Shown one piece after another: positions 27,322 to 36,064 of a stretch of 64,000 nt of DNA. The position numbers and the translations under genes were made by a program. The notes under the pieces were generated by a model. The model did not search any database and was not told the DNA's origin. It worked only from the letters and a program-made list of their open reading frames with translations. The DNA comes from CAJXVY01 sp965657575 (GTDB taxonomy: Bacteria > Actinomycetota > Actinomycetes > Actinomycetales > Microbacteriaceae): the NCBI GenBank assembly GCA_965657575.1, contig CBFHOK010000002.1, positions 1 through 64,000 of the forward strand, in the 5' to 3' direction. Numbering within the stretch: position 1 is the first letter of the stretch; each line of letters opens with the position of its first letter.

Positions 27322-29204
27322 TGAGCAAGCCAAGCTTTCGTCCTGAAACGGGTTCAATCCCAACCAATCCAGGTGTCTATCGGTTCATGGATGGCAACGG
27401 GCGTGTGATTTATGTCGGCAAGGCTAAAAACCTTAGAGCCAGGCTGACCAGCTATTTTGGTAATCACGAAAAGCTTCATGAACGCACCCAGCGGATGGTT
27501 CAGACCGCCAGGGATGTCACCTGGACCATTGTTGATAGTGAGTACGAAGCTCTGCAGCTTGAATTTATGTGGATCAAGCAGTATGAACCACTGTTCAACG
27601 TTCGTTTTCGTGACGATAAGAGTTACCCATACCTTGCAATCAGCATGCGCGAGGAGATACCGAGGGCGTTTGTCACTAGAAACCGTGAGCTCAGAGGAGT
27701 CAAGTATTTTGGGCCTTATACCCAAGCTTGGGCAATACGTGAAACTTTAGATAACTTGCTGAAGGTTTTTCCGGTCAGAAGCTGTTCAAAAACTGTCTAC
27801 GACAACGCAAAGAAAAACCAGCGACCCTGCATACTCGCAGAAATTGGCAAGTGTTCGGCTCCCTGCGTGGGAAGAATCGAACCCTCAGCCCATAAAGCAA
27901 TAGCCAAGTCCCTTGGTGATTTCATGAATCGCGGGGATAGCAGCTACCTGCGTTCAATGCAGGAAAAAATGAAACTCGCCAGCGATTCGCAGCAATACGA
28001 ATACGCAGCCCAATTGCGTGATGACATCACCGCACTTGAAAAGGTTTTGGAAAAATCAACAGTTGTTTTGCAAGACCAGACTGATGCGGATCTATTTGGT
28101 CTGGCTCGAGATCAGTTGAACGCAGCAGTTAGCTTTTTCATTGTCCGCGGCGGCAGAATCCGCGGTAATAAGGGCTTTGTAATGGATTTAGCCGAACAGA
28201 TGGACGATTCGGAAATAGTTGAACAACTTATCAAGGATGTTTACGAGGAAAAGCCAAATATAGAGCCAAACTCAGTGCCGAAGGAGATTTTGATACCCAC
28301 TCTTCCAACTAACAAAGAGGCATTGGAAGAGTGGCTTACAAAAAAACGTGGCTCAAAGGTTAGCTTGCGGGTGCCGATGCGTGGGGATAAGAAAACACTT
28401 GCCCACACTGCGGAGGCCAACGCCAAGCACACGTTGGGTAGTTATAAGTCAAAAAGAAGTGTTGATTTCACAACACGTGCTGATGCCCTGGCTGGCATCC
28501 AGAAATCTCTTGGTCTTGAAGTTGCCCCGTTGAGAATTGAGTGTTTTGACATATCCCACCTCGGTGGTACCGGGGCTGTTGGGTCTATGGCAGTTTTTGA
28601 GGACGGCTTGAGCAAGAAGTCCCAGTATCGAAGATTCAATGTTGAAAACTTCATTGATGACACTGATGCCATCTATCAGGTTTTATCGCGAAGGTTGAAA
28701 TACCTCCAGCAGGGTGCGCAAGAGTCTAAATTCAGCTATCGACCGGGCCTGCTACTCATCGACGGTGGACTACCGCAGGTTAATGCAGCCGCTCGAGCAC
28801 TCAAGGACAGTGGCATAGACGATATTGCGATATGTGGAATTGCAAAAAGGCTCGAGGAGGTGTGGCTGCCAGGAGTTGACTATCCGGTAATTCTTCCCAG
28901 AACTAGCGATGAATTGTTCCTACTGCAAAGAATCAGAGATGAAGCTCACAGGTTTGCAATTGAGGCCCAACGTAAAAAGCGCAGCCGGAGCATTCAAAGT
29001 CAGTTGCTGGAGATAAACGGGTTGGGTGAAAAACGAGCGAAACAGCTGTTGAGAAGATTTGGGTCAGCCACCAGGCTTCGATCGGCAACAGCAGAAGAGA
29101 TCAGCGACCTGCCTGGGATTGGAAAGATATTGGGTAAGCAAATTCGTGAACATCTCAATAAAGAACCAGAAGATTCCACGCCAATAAGCGATGAAAGTCA
29201 GTAA
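27321..29204 (+). CDS. uvrC: excinuclease ABC subunit C
   Basis: UvrC (627 residues) makes the incisions on both sides of damage. The N-terminal GIY-YIG nuclease (GVYRFMDGNGRVIYVGKAKN) cuts 3', a UVR domain near residue 205-240 binds UvrB, the RNase H-like endonuclease (ECFDISHLGGTGAVGSM; LLIDGGLPQV) cuts 5', and tandem helix-hairpin-helix motifs end the protein (LLEINGLGEKRAKQLL, ISDLPGIGKILG). It overlaps uvrA by one base (TGATG). Confidence 0.97.
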   Translation: MSKPSFRPETGSIPTNPGVYRFMDGNGRVIYVGKAKNLRARLTSYFGNHEKLHERTQRMVQTARDVTWTIVDSEYEALQLEFMWIKQYEPLFNVRFRDDKSYPYLAISMREEIPRAFVTRNRELRGVKYFGPYTQAWAIRETLDNLLKVFPVRSCSKTVYDNAKKNQRPCILAEIGKCSAPCVGRIEPSAHKAIAKSLGDFMNRGDSSYLRSMQEKMKLASDSQQYEYAAQLRDDITALEKVLEKSTVVLQDQTDADLFGLARDQLNAAVSFFIVRGGRIRGNKGFVMDLAEQMDDSEIVEQLIKDVYEEKPNIEPNSVPKEILIPTLPTNKEALEEWLTKKRGSKVSLRVPMRGDKKTLAHTAEANAKHTLGSYKSKRSVDFTTRADALAGIQKSLGLEVAPLRIECFDISHLGGTGAVGSMAVFEDGLSKKSQYRRFNVENFIDDTDAIYQVLSRRLKYLQQGAQESKFSYRPGLLLIDGGLPQVNAAARALKDSGIDDIAICGIAKRLEEVWLPGVDYPVILPRTSDELFLLQRIRDEAHRFAIEAQRKKRSRSIQSQLLEINGLGEKRAKQLLRRFGSATRLRSATAEEISDLPGIGKILGKQIREHLNKEPEDSTPISDESQ

Positions 29205-29225
29205 CCTTGAGACAGAAGGGGTGCA

Positions 29226-30095
29226 ATGAGTGAATCTGCCAAGCCAGAGCTACTAATCGTGACGGGCATGAGTGGTGCGGGGCGATCGACCGTTGCCAAC
29301 ACGCTTGAAGATCAGGGCTGGTATGTAGTTGACAATCTGCCACCTCAAATGCTTCCTCCCATTTCAGAGCTTCTGAATTACAACTCCAGTCCTTTGGGAA
29401 AACTGGCAGTTGTGATTGATGTCAGAGGTGGAGATTTTTTTGATGAGCTTTCGAACAACATTGCCAAACTAAGAGAAGCCGATATCAATTTGCGGATGAT
29501 ATTTCTAGAAGCCAGTGACCAGTCATTGGTGAAACGCTTTGAGCAGGTGAGAAGGCCGCATCCGCTGCAAGGTGATGGGGGACTGCTTGATGGAATCAAT
29601 AAAGAGAGACAAAAGCTGGTTGATATCAGAGAATCCGCTGATGTTGTCATTGACTCTAGTGATCTAAACGTTCACCAATTGGGAACAAGAATTTTGGAAG
29701 AGTTTGGTGAGGATGCAAATCAGTTGCAACTGATCATTCAGTCTTTTGGTTTCAAATACGGTACACCCGCCGATGCCGATATGGTTTTTGATGCCAGATT
29801 TCTGCCCAACCCCCATTGGAATGAGCAACTAAGAGCCCTTACAGGAAATGACCCCAAGGTCCAAAAGGCGGTAATGTCATCAGACCTAGCTCAAGGGTTT
29901 ATTCAGAGCATTCTGCAGTTGCTTGAGAATGTGTTTAAAGGTTACCAAATTGAAAATAAGAGATTTGTAAGCATTGCGATTGGCTGCACCGGTGGTAAAC
30001 ACAGATCTGTGACGCTAGCAAACCAACTAGCGGATATGCTGTCAGGCGAGGAACTTCGCGTACGAGTGAATCACAGAGACTTGGGGAGAGAATAA
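29226..30095 (+). CDS. rapZ: RNase adapter / nucleotide-binding protein RapZ
   Basis: RapZ/YvcJ (289 residues) has an N-terminal P-loop (GMSGAGRSTVAN, residues 15-26) and the conserved C-terminal domain with SFGFKYGTPADADMVFDARFLPNP and IGCTGGKHRSV, which binds a metabolite such as GlcN6P in E. coli. In actinobacteria its regulatory partner is not well defined. The usual neighbourhood is uvrC-rapZ-yvcK-whiA, but here rapZ is directly followed by whiA with zero spacing. SD is AAGGGG before ATG. Confidence 0.93.
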   Translation: MSESAKPELLIVTGMSGAGRSTVANTLEDQGWYVVDNLPPQMLPPISELLNYNSSPLGKLAVVIDVRGGDFFDELSNNIAKLREADINLRMIFLEASDQSLVKRFEQVRRPHPLQGDGGLLDGINKERQKLVDIRESADVVIDSSDLNVHQLGTRILEEFGEDANQLQLIIQSFGFKYGTPADADMVFDARFLPNPHWNEQLRALTGNDPKVQKAVMSSDLAQGFIQSILQLLENVFKGYQIENKRFVSIAIGCTGGKHRSVTLANQLADMLSGEELRVRVNHRDLGRE

Positions 30096-31073
30096 TTGTC
30101 ATTCACATCTGAAGCTCGCGTGCAAATGGCTCAGGTCAGATTAGCTAAATCTGAAACCAAAGCTGCAGAGCTTGCAACCCTTTTGCGTTTTTGCGGAGGC
30201 TTGCACCTAATAAGCGGTCGTATTGCGATTGAAGTCGAGCTTTCCGAATCTGAGCTGGCACGCCGAATGTCCAGAGTCTTATCCGAGGTCTTTATGGCGA
30301 AAAGTGAAATTTCAGTCATTAACGCCACCAGCAAAAGAGACAAGGGGTATCTCCTGCGAGTCAGTGGACCCGGTGAGATGCTAGCCCGTCAGACCGGGCT
30401 AATAGATGTCAAAGGTAAGCCCGTCAGGGGCCTTCCAGCCAATCTCATTAGTTCAACACTTGACGAGGCAATAAGCGCCTGGAGGGGAGCGTTTATGGCC
30501 GCTGGGGTGCTTTCTGACCCAACAAAGATGGTGTCTTTGGAAGTTGTGGCTCCGACCAATGAAGCTGCAATGGCACTTGTTGGATTAGCAAGAAGGCTTG
30601 AGGTGCCAGCAAAAACTCGTGAGGTGCGCTCAACCAACAGGGTAATGGTTAGAGAACCAGAGGCTATCGGCAAACTCATGAAGCTTCTTGGAGCAGAGGA
30701 TGCTTGGGTCAAGTGGGAAGAGCTGAGAATCAAGCGTGGCAATCAAATGCCAAATCAAAGACTTGCCAATTTTGACGACGCTAATTTGCGAAGAAGCGCC
30801 CAGGCTGCAGTTGCTGCCGGTGCCAGGGTCGAAAGAGCTCTCGAAATACTTGGTGACGAGGTGCCGGAGCATTTGAAATATGCGGGGGAGCTGAGGCTGG
30901 AGCACCAGAATGCCTCACTAGATGAACTCGGCAGACTGGCGGACCCGCCGATGACCAAGGATGCAATTGCTGGTCGCATAAGGAGATTGCTGGCGATGGC
31001 CGACAAGCGCGCTGATGAGCTTGGAATACCTGACACCGAAGAGGCTTTGCAGGGAATGCAGATTCAGGACTAG
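30096..31073 (+). CDS. whiA: DNA-binding protein WhiA
   Basis: WhiA (325 residues) combines a degenerate LAGLIDADG homing-endonuclease-like domain with a C-terminal helix-turn-helix. The actinobacterial signature ATLLRFCGGLHLISGRIA is at about residues 25-42, and the C-terminal HTH is seen in LGRLADPPMTKDAIAGRIRRLL. It controls cell division and sporulation genes with WhiB in Streptomyces; in a small unicellular relative a role in division is inferred. It starts with TTG exactly after the rapZ TAA; GGGGAG lies just upstream as SD. Confidence 0.93.
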   Translation: MSFTSEARVQMAQVRLAKSETKAAELATLLRFCGGLHLISGRIAIEVELSESELARRMSRVLSEVFMAKSEISVINATSKRDKGYLLRVSGPGEMLARQTGLIDVKGKPVRGLPANLISSTLDEAISAWRGAFMAAGVLSDPTKMVSLEVVAPTNEAAMALVGLARRLEVPAKTREVRSTNRVMVREPEAIGKLMKLLGAEDAWVKWEELRIKRGNQMPNQRLANFDDANLRRSAQAAVAAGARVERALEILGDEVPEHLKYAGELRLEHQNASLDELGRLADPPMTKDAIAGRIRRLLAMADKRADELGIPDTEEALQGMQIQD

Positions 31074-31129
31074 CAGGGGGAATATCCCTGAAATTATGAC
31101 ACTGTAGTTAACGTGAAAGGAAAAACCAT

Positions 31130-31750
31130 ATGACATACACACTTCCAGATTTAGATTACGATTACGGAGATCTTGACCCATCAATCAGCGGTCAGATCAT
31201 GGAGCTTCACCACTCAAAGCACCACGCAGCTTACGTTGCAGGAGCAAACCAGGCATTGGAGCAGATGGCCGAGGCCAGAGATACTGGCAACTTCGGAAAC
31301 CTTCCAAAACTAGAAAAAGATCTCGCCTTTCATCTCGGAGGTCACACAAACCACAGCATTTTCTGGAAAAACCTTGGCCCTAACGCTCAAGACCGTCCAG
31401 AGGGAGAGCTGGCAGCTGCCATAGACGAGTTTTTCGGAGACTACGACAAGTTCGTTGCGCACTTCAATGCAGCTGCGCTTGGATTGCAGGGCTCAGGATG
31501 GGCACTTTTGGCCTGGGACGCTGTTGGCTCAAGGCTCGTCATCAATCAGCTATATGACCAGCAGGGCAACGTGCCGGTGCTGACAACTCCACTGTTGATG
31601 CTGGATATGTGGGAGCACGCTTTCTACCTGGACTACAAAAACGTCAAAGGTGATTACGTCAAGGCGTTTTGGAACATCGTCAACTGGGCAGATGTCGAGA
31701 AGCGTTTTGAGGCAGCAAAGGCCAATGCGTCGAGCCTACTGCTAGGCTAA
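31130..31750 (+). CDS. sodA: superoxide dismutase (Mn/Fe)
   Basis: A 206-residue Fe/Mn superoxide dismutase. The metal ligands are His in LHHSKHHAAYV (about residue 27), His in FHLGGHTNHSIFW, and Asp and His in DMWEHAFYLDY near residue 166. It converts superoxide to peroxide and oxygen in the cytosol. The metal cannot be read with certainty; GSGWALLAWD fits the Mn-type or cambialistic group. SD AAAGGA is 8 nt before ATG. A 56-nt spacer separates it from whiA, and a strong hairpin lies after it, so it is probably its own unit. Confidence 0.95.
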   Translation: MTYTLPDLDYDYGDLDPSISGQIMELHHSKHHAAYVAGANQALEQMAEARDTGNFGNLPKLEKDLAFHLGGHTNHSIFWKNLGPNAQDRPEGELAAAIDEFFGDYDKFVAHFNAAALGLQGSGWALLAWDAVGSRLVINQLYDQQGNVPVLTTPLLMLDMWEHAFYLDYKNVKGDYVKAFWNIVNWADVEKRFEAAKANASSLLLG

Positions 31751-31766
31751 AACAGTTCTACTCAAC

Positions 31767-31790
31767 GGCGCGTGTTACAAAGCACGCGCC
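31767..31790 (+). other. 8-bp perfect hairpin between sodA and gap
   Basis: GGCGCGTG and CACGCGCC are separated by an 8-nt loop. It may end sodA transcription or stabilise an mRNA end, although no clear T-run follows; TTGACTT comes directly after it and could be read as a -35-like element for gap. Confidence 0.45.
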
Positions 31791-31818
31791 ATTGACTTAA
31801 CTACTTTCTGGAGATGTA

Positions 31819-32820
31819 ATGACTCGAATTGGAATTAACGGCTTCGGTCGTATTGGAAGAAACTATCTAAGAGCTGCGCTAGAGCAGGGCAGCAATCTCG
31901 AAATCGTCGCAGTAAACGACCTTTCAGACCCCGCCGGTTTGGCCCACCTTTTGAAATACGACTCTGTCGGAGGACGTTTAGCTCACGAGGTAAAAGTTGA
32001 AGGCGACTCAATCGTTGTCGGTGGCAAAAAAATAAAGGTTTTGGCTGAGCGAAACCCAGCAGACCTAGGCTGGGGTGACCTAGGTGTTGAAATCGTGATT
32101 GAATCCACCGGTATTTTCACAAATGCGGAAAAGGCAAAGGCGCACATCGATGCAGGTGCAAAAAAGGTTTTGATTTCCGCTCCTGCAACAAATGAGGATG
32201 CGACTTTTGTGATTGGTGTGAACGAGCACCTTTATGACCCCGAGAAGCACCACATCATCTCAAATGCTTCCTGCACCACAAACTGCTTGGCGCCACTGGC
32301 AAAGGTATTCCACGATAAATGGGGAATTGAAAATGGGCTTATGACCACCGTCCACGCCTACACCGCAGACCAGAACCTGCAGGATGGACCACACGGTGAC
32401 CTGCGCAGAGCAAGAGCTGCTGCAGTAAACATCGTTCCAAGTTCGACTGGTGCTGCCAAGGCAATTGGATTGGTTATGCCAGAGCTGAATGGAAAACTTG
32501 ACGGATTCGCTCTGAGAGTTCCCGTTCCAACTGGTTCAATCACGGATCTGACCCTGACTACCAAGGCAGATGTTGACATCGAGAGCATCAAGTCCGCCTA
32601 CAAAGAAGCTGCTGAGGGTCCACTGAAGGGCATTCTGATGTATTCAGAAGATCCACTGGTTTCTTCTGACATCGTGGGCGATGCACACAGTTCAATCTTT
32701 GACGCAGGGCTTGTCAGGGTGATCGACAACACTGTGAAAATCAGTAGCTGGTATGACAACGAGTGGGGTTATTCAAACCGCCTAGTTGAGCTAACCGAGC
32801 TGGTTGCAAGCAAGCTCTAA
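31819..32820 (+). CDS. gap: glyceraldehyde-3-phosphate dehydrogenase
   Basis: A 333-residue type I GAPDH. The Rossmann motif is INGFGRIGRNYL at the N terminus, the catalytic cysteine is in SNASCTTNCLAP (about residue 153), and the substrate-binding region reads VHAYTADQNLQD. The residue after the second beta strand is AVNDL, consistent with an NAD enzyme. SD GGAG is close to the ATG. The stop shares one base with the pgk ATG (TAATG), giving the glycolytic order gap-pgk-tpiA. Confidence 0.97.
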   Translation: MTRIGINGFGRIGRNYLRAALEQGSNLEIVAVNDLSDPAGLAHLLKYDSVGGRLAHEVKVEGDSIVVGGKKIKVLAERNPADLGWGDLGVEIVIESTGIFTNAEKAKAHIDAGAKKVLISAPATNEDATFVIGVNEHLYDPEKHHIISNASCTTNCLAPLAKVFHDKWGIENGLMTTVHAYTADQNLQDGPHGDLRRARAAAVNIVPSSTGAAKAIGLVMPELNGKLDGFALRVPVPTGSITDLTLTTKADVDIESIKSAYKEAAEGPLKGILMYSEDPLVSSDIVGDAHSSIFDAGLVRVIDNTVKISSWYDNEWGYSNRLVELTELVASKL

Positions 32821-33995
32821 TGCTTCGAACCCTAGACACCGTTGACGACTTTGGTGGTCAGCAGGTAATCATCCGCTGTGACTTGAATGTTCCCATCAAT
32901 GATGGGTTGATTCAAGATGCAGGACGCATTAATGCTGCTTTCATCACCATCGACGAGGTGATTTCAAAAAACGGTAGGCCTGTAATTTGTTCTCATCTTG
33001 GGAGACCTGAGACACAAGAACAGAAGTATTCTCTTGCGCCAGTCTTCGAGTTCATGAGAAAGCGCTATTCGGAAATCCAATTCAAGCGGGTGGGTGAAAG
33101 ATCTGGCGACGAAGCAGTGGTCTTAATGGAGAACCTTCGTTTCGACCCAAGGGAAACCAGCAAAACCGAATCTGCACGAGAAGCCTTTGCAAAGGAAATC
33201 TTAGGACAAGCCGGCCATGTTGTGATTGATGGTTTTGGTGTTGTGCACCGAAAGCAGGCAAGCGTCTATGAGCTAGCCAAAATCGCACCTAGTGCCGCTG
33301 GAAGAACCGTTGAGAAAGAACTGCAGGTCCTGAAAGCTCTAACCGAATCACCGAAACGTCCATATGCTCTAATTCTTGGCGGTAGCAAGGTAAGCGACAA
33401 GCTTGGTGTTATTGACTCTCTGTTGCCAAAGGTGGATAAGTTGCTGATTGGTGGCGGAATGATGTTTACATTCCTAAAAGCGATGGGCTACGAAGTTGGC
33501 TCCTCTCTTCTGGAGCAGGACCAGTTGGATACCGCCAATGAATACATTGCGAGAGCCAAGGAATTGGGTGTTGAACTTATCTTGCCGGTTGATGTGGTGG
33601 TGGCGAACGGTTTTGCAAGTGATGCGGAACACGAAACGGCCAGGATTGAAAAGTTCAACGATACATCTTTCGGTGATTCAGGCATGGGGCTTGATATCGG
33701 GCCAGAGACGGCTGACCTTTTTGCAGAGGCAATTTCTCAGAGTGAAACTGTTTTCTGGAATGGGCCTATGGGTGTCTTCGAATTCGAATCATTTGCCAAT
33801 GGCACTAAAGCAATCGCCCAAGCACTCACTGAAATGAAGGGTTTCAGTGTTGTTGGGGGTGGCGACAGTGCTGCGGCAGTTAGGCATTTTGGCTTTGCTG
33901 ATGACCAGTTTGGTCACATCTCGACTGGAGGCGGAGCATCACTTGAATATTTGGAGGGCAAATCCCTCCCTGGCTTGGAGGCGCTAAATGACTAG
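32820..33995 (+). CDS. pgk: phosphoglycerate kinase
   Basis: Pgk (391 residues) makes ATP from 1,3-bisphosphoglycerate. The N-domain triose-binding motifs RCDLNVPINDG and SHLGRPE are present, and GFGVVHRKQAS corresponds to the basic-patch loop. The nucleotide-binding C domain shows LGGSKVSDKLGVID, WNGPMGVFEFE and GGGDSAAAV. It overlaps gap by one base and tpiA by 8 (ATGACTAG). The N domain is slightly short between SLAPV and VVLMENLRF, but no catalytic segment is missing. Confidence 0.96.
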   Translation: MLRTLDTVDDFGGQQVIIRCDLNVPINDGLIQDAGRINAAFITIDEVISKNGRPVICSHLGRPETQEQKYSLAPVFEFMRKRYSEIQFKRVGERSGDEAVVLMENLRFDPRETSKTESAREAFAKEILGQAGHVVIDGFGVVHRKQASVYELAKIAPSAAGRTVEKELQVLKALTESPKRPYALILGGSKVSDKLGVIDSLLPKVDKLLIGGGMMFTFLKAMGYEVGSSLLEQDQLDTANEYIARAKELGVELILPVDVVVANGFASDAEHETARIEKFNDTSFGDSGMGLDIGPETADLFAEAISQSETVFWNGPMGVFEFESFANGTKAIAQALTEMKGFSVVGGGDSAAAVRHFGFADDQFGHISTGGGASLEYLEGKSLPGLEALND

Positions 33996-34764
33996 AACAC
34001 CGTTGATTGCTGGTAACTGGAAGATGAATCTAGACCACCAGCAGGCAATTGCCCTGATTCAAAAAATCTCTTGGACATTGTCTGATGCTGATTTTGACCA
34101 CGAAGCGGTAGAGGTTTTGGTAACACCACCATTCACAGATCTCAGAAGTGCACAAACTCTGATTGACGCTGAGGGCTTCAAATTGGTTCTAGGGGCACAG
34201 GATTTGAGCGAGCATGATTCTGGAGCCTTCACTGGAGATATCAGCGGTGAGTTTCTAGCCAAGTTAAATTGCCAATATGTGCTTATTGGACACAGTGAGC
34301 GAAGAACTATTCACGGCGAGGATGACCAACAGGTCAATGCAAAGGTTGCTGCAGCAATTAGACATGGGATTACGCCGGTGTTGTGTGTGGGTGAGACTCT
34401 TGAACAACGTAATGCAGGTCAACTCTCAGTTTCTGTTGAACAGACGGTGGCCGCCCTGGATGGTCTGAAGATAGATAATCTGATTGTCGCATACGAACCT
34501 GTATGGGCAATTGGAACTGGCGAGGTGGCAAGCCCTGAGCAGGCAGAGGAAATCATTCAGATGATCCGTCAGGGACTGGCAGAGAAAATGGGCGATGAGT
34601 TTGCTGAGCGCACTCGTATTCTCTATGGTGGTTCAGTCAAGGCAAACAATGTTGCCAGCTTTATGAAAATGCCCAATATTGATGGTGTCTTGGTTGGCGG
34701 GGCGAGCCTGGATAGTGACGAATTTGCCAACATAGCTAGGTTTAGAGAGCACATCGGCGTATAA
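33988..34764 (+). CDS. tpiA: triosephosphate isomerase
   Basis: TpiA (258 residues) interconverts dihydroxyacetone phosphate and glyceraldehyde 3-phosphate. The active-site residues are all visible: Asn-Lys in AGNWKMN, His in LIGHSERR, Glu in VAYEPVWAIGTG (loop 6), and the phosphate loop YGGSVKANN. It starts inside the last 8 bases of pgk, so the two are coupled. secG follows after 23 nt. Confidence 0.97.
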   Translation: MTRTPLIAGNWKMNLDHQQAIALIQKISWTLSDADFDHEAVEVLVTPPFTDLRSAQTLIDAEGFKLVLGAQDLSEHDSGAFTGDISGEFLAKLNCQYVLIGHSERRTIHGEDDQQVNAKVAAAIRHGITPVLCVGETLEQRNAGQLSVSVEQTVAALDGLKIDNLIVAYEPVWAIGTGEVASPEQAEEIIQMIRQGLAEKMGDEFAERTRILYGGSVKANNVASFMKMPNIDGVLVGGASLDSDEFANIARFREHIGV

Positions 34765-34787
34765 TTGTCGACCGTTGAGAGGTTATT

Positions 34788-35036
34788 TTGGAAGCACTGC
34801 ACACAGCACTTTTAGTTTTACTTGCAATCACTAGCGTGATTCTTACCCTATTGATTCTTCTGCACAAAGGAAGAGGTGGGGGAGTTGCCGACATGTTCGG
34901 TGGCGGAGTCTCAAACGCCATGAGCTCTTCTGGAGTGGCCGAGAGAAACCTAAATAGAATTACTGTGATCCTTGGTCTGGTTTGGGTTTCAGTAATTGTC
35001 GTTTTGGGACTATTTACAAGATTTGGAATTGCCTAA
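34788..35036 (+). CDS. secG: preprotein translocase subunit SecG
   Basis: An 82-residue protein with two membrane helices (about residues 5-24 and 58-79) separated by a Gly-rich cytoplasmic loop (GRGGGVADMFGGG). That layout is diagnostic of SecG, the auxiliary subunit of the SecYEG channel. The start is TTG, supported by GAGAGG ending 5 nt upstream. Location between tpiA and rbpA is the usual actinobacterial order. Confidence 0.92.
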   Translation: MEALHTALLVLLAITSVILTLLILLHKGRGGGVADMFGGGVSNAMSSSGVAERNLNRITVILGLVWVSVIVVLGLFTRFGIA

Positions 35037-35408
35037 ATGAGCAGCCACTCAATCAGAGGAGCCCGAGTTGGGGCTGGCCCAATGGGCGAGCGCTTCAGAG
35101 GGGTTGAGGCCGAGAGAGTTTCAAGGAGCTACTACTGCTCGAACGGCCACGAATTTCACCCACAGTTTTCAGCCGATGTTCCAGTCGAGGAAATCCCAGT
35201 TGAGATTGACTGCCCTAACTGCGGAATGCCTGCTGGCCAAGACAAGCAGAATCCGCCGCAGGTTGCAAAGGTTGAACCATATAAGACTCACCTCGCCTAT
35301 GTTCAGGAAAGAAGAACAGATCAGGAAGCTGAGCAAATCTTGGAGGATGCGCTAAACAAAGTTAGAGAGCGCAGAATTGCAATCGAAAAGGCAGCCGGTA
35401 AGCGCTAA
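35037..35408 (+). CDS. rbpA: RNA polymerase-binding protein RbpA
   Basis: RbpA (123 residues) is an actinobacteria-specific activator that binds the principal sigma factor and stabilises open complexes. The order seen is an N-terminal tail (IRGARVGAGPMG), the core with the metal-site-like CSNGHEF and CPNCG, a basic linker and the C-terminal sigma-interaction domain (THLAYVQERRTDQEAEQILEDA). It starts directly after the secG TAA. Its stop and the pgl stop on the other strand share the four bases CTAA. Confidence 0.95.
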   Translation: MSSHSIRGARVGAGPMGERFRGVEAERVSRSYYCSNGHEFHPQFSADVPVEEIPVEIDCPNCGMPAGQDKQNPPQVAKVEPYKTHLAYVQERRTDQEAEQILEDALNKVRERRIAIEKAAGKR

Positions 35409-36064
35409 GCCAATTCCTCGGTGATAAACCACTTTGTACTAACTGCGCCCTGGATTGAACCTGCCGGTAAGGATCTGTTGCCACTTAAGGCTTGACTAAC
35501 AGCAGTCGCCTTGTCTTCACCACTGGCAGCAAACCAAACATGACTGCTGGCTAGAAATACCCCGTAGCTAAAGCTAATCCTCTGTGAAGGGGGTTTCGGA
35601 CTTTCTAGTTCCGCGACTACAGTCTGCTTCGGATATTCATGACCTGGAAACAAGCTTGCTGTGTGTCCATCGGGACCACATCCCATTAGCGCTAAATCAA
35701 AACTAAAACCATCGCCAAGCTTCTTATTTGCTTCAATTACCGATTCTTCAATTGAGGACGCCGCAGGGAGATCGAATAGAAAGAAGTTTGGCGATTGACC
35801 ATCTAGCAAAGCTTTAACCTGCCCGAAATTGCTCTGCGGGTCACCGGCTTCAACAAACCTTTCATCGGCCAGGTAGAAAGTAACCTGGTCCAAAAGATTT
35901 TTGGAATCCAAATTTTTGATGAGTCCCGCAGCAATTTTTACACCCGCCGAACCGCCGGAGATTGCAACTTTTCTAAGCCCTTCAGTTTCTATTAGCTCAG
36001 CTGCCTGCTCAATTGACGCCTCAACTAGAGATTCGACGTCTTGATAGACCTCGACATCTCTCAT
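35405..36064 (-). CDS. pgl: 6-phosphogluconolactonase
   Basis: Pgl (219 residues) hydrolyses 6-phosphogluconolactone. It belongs to the NagB-like fold: AISGGSAGVKIAAGL near residue 33, FYLADERFV near residue 64, and LMGCGPDGHTASLFPG with the catalytic His near residue 127. It is the last gene of the tkt-tal-pgi-zwf-opcA-pgl operon and overlaps opcA by four bases (ATGA). It is convergent with rbpA, sharing the stop bases. Confidence 0.94.
   Translation of the reverse strand: MRDVEVYQDVESLVEASIEQAAELIETEGLRKVAISGGSAGVKIAAGLIKNLDSKNLLDQVTFYLADERFVEAGDPQSNFGQVKALLDGQSPNFFLFDLPAASSIEESVIEANKKLGDGFSFDLALMGCGPDGHTASLFPGHEYPKQTVVAELESPKPPSQRISFSYGVFLASSHVWFAASGEDKATAVSQALSGNRSLPAGSIQGAVSTKWFITEELA

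Noticed and set aside
32820..33995. Pgk as a defective enzyme because of HRKQAS instead of a second histidine
   Set aside because: I recall the same variant in other actinobacterial Pgk proteins, so it is probably a family trait rather than a lesion.
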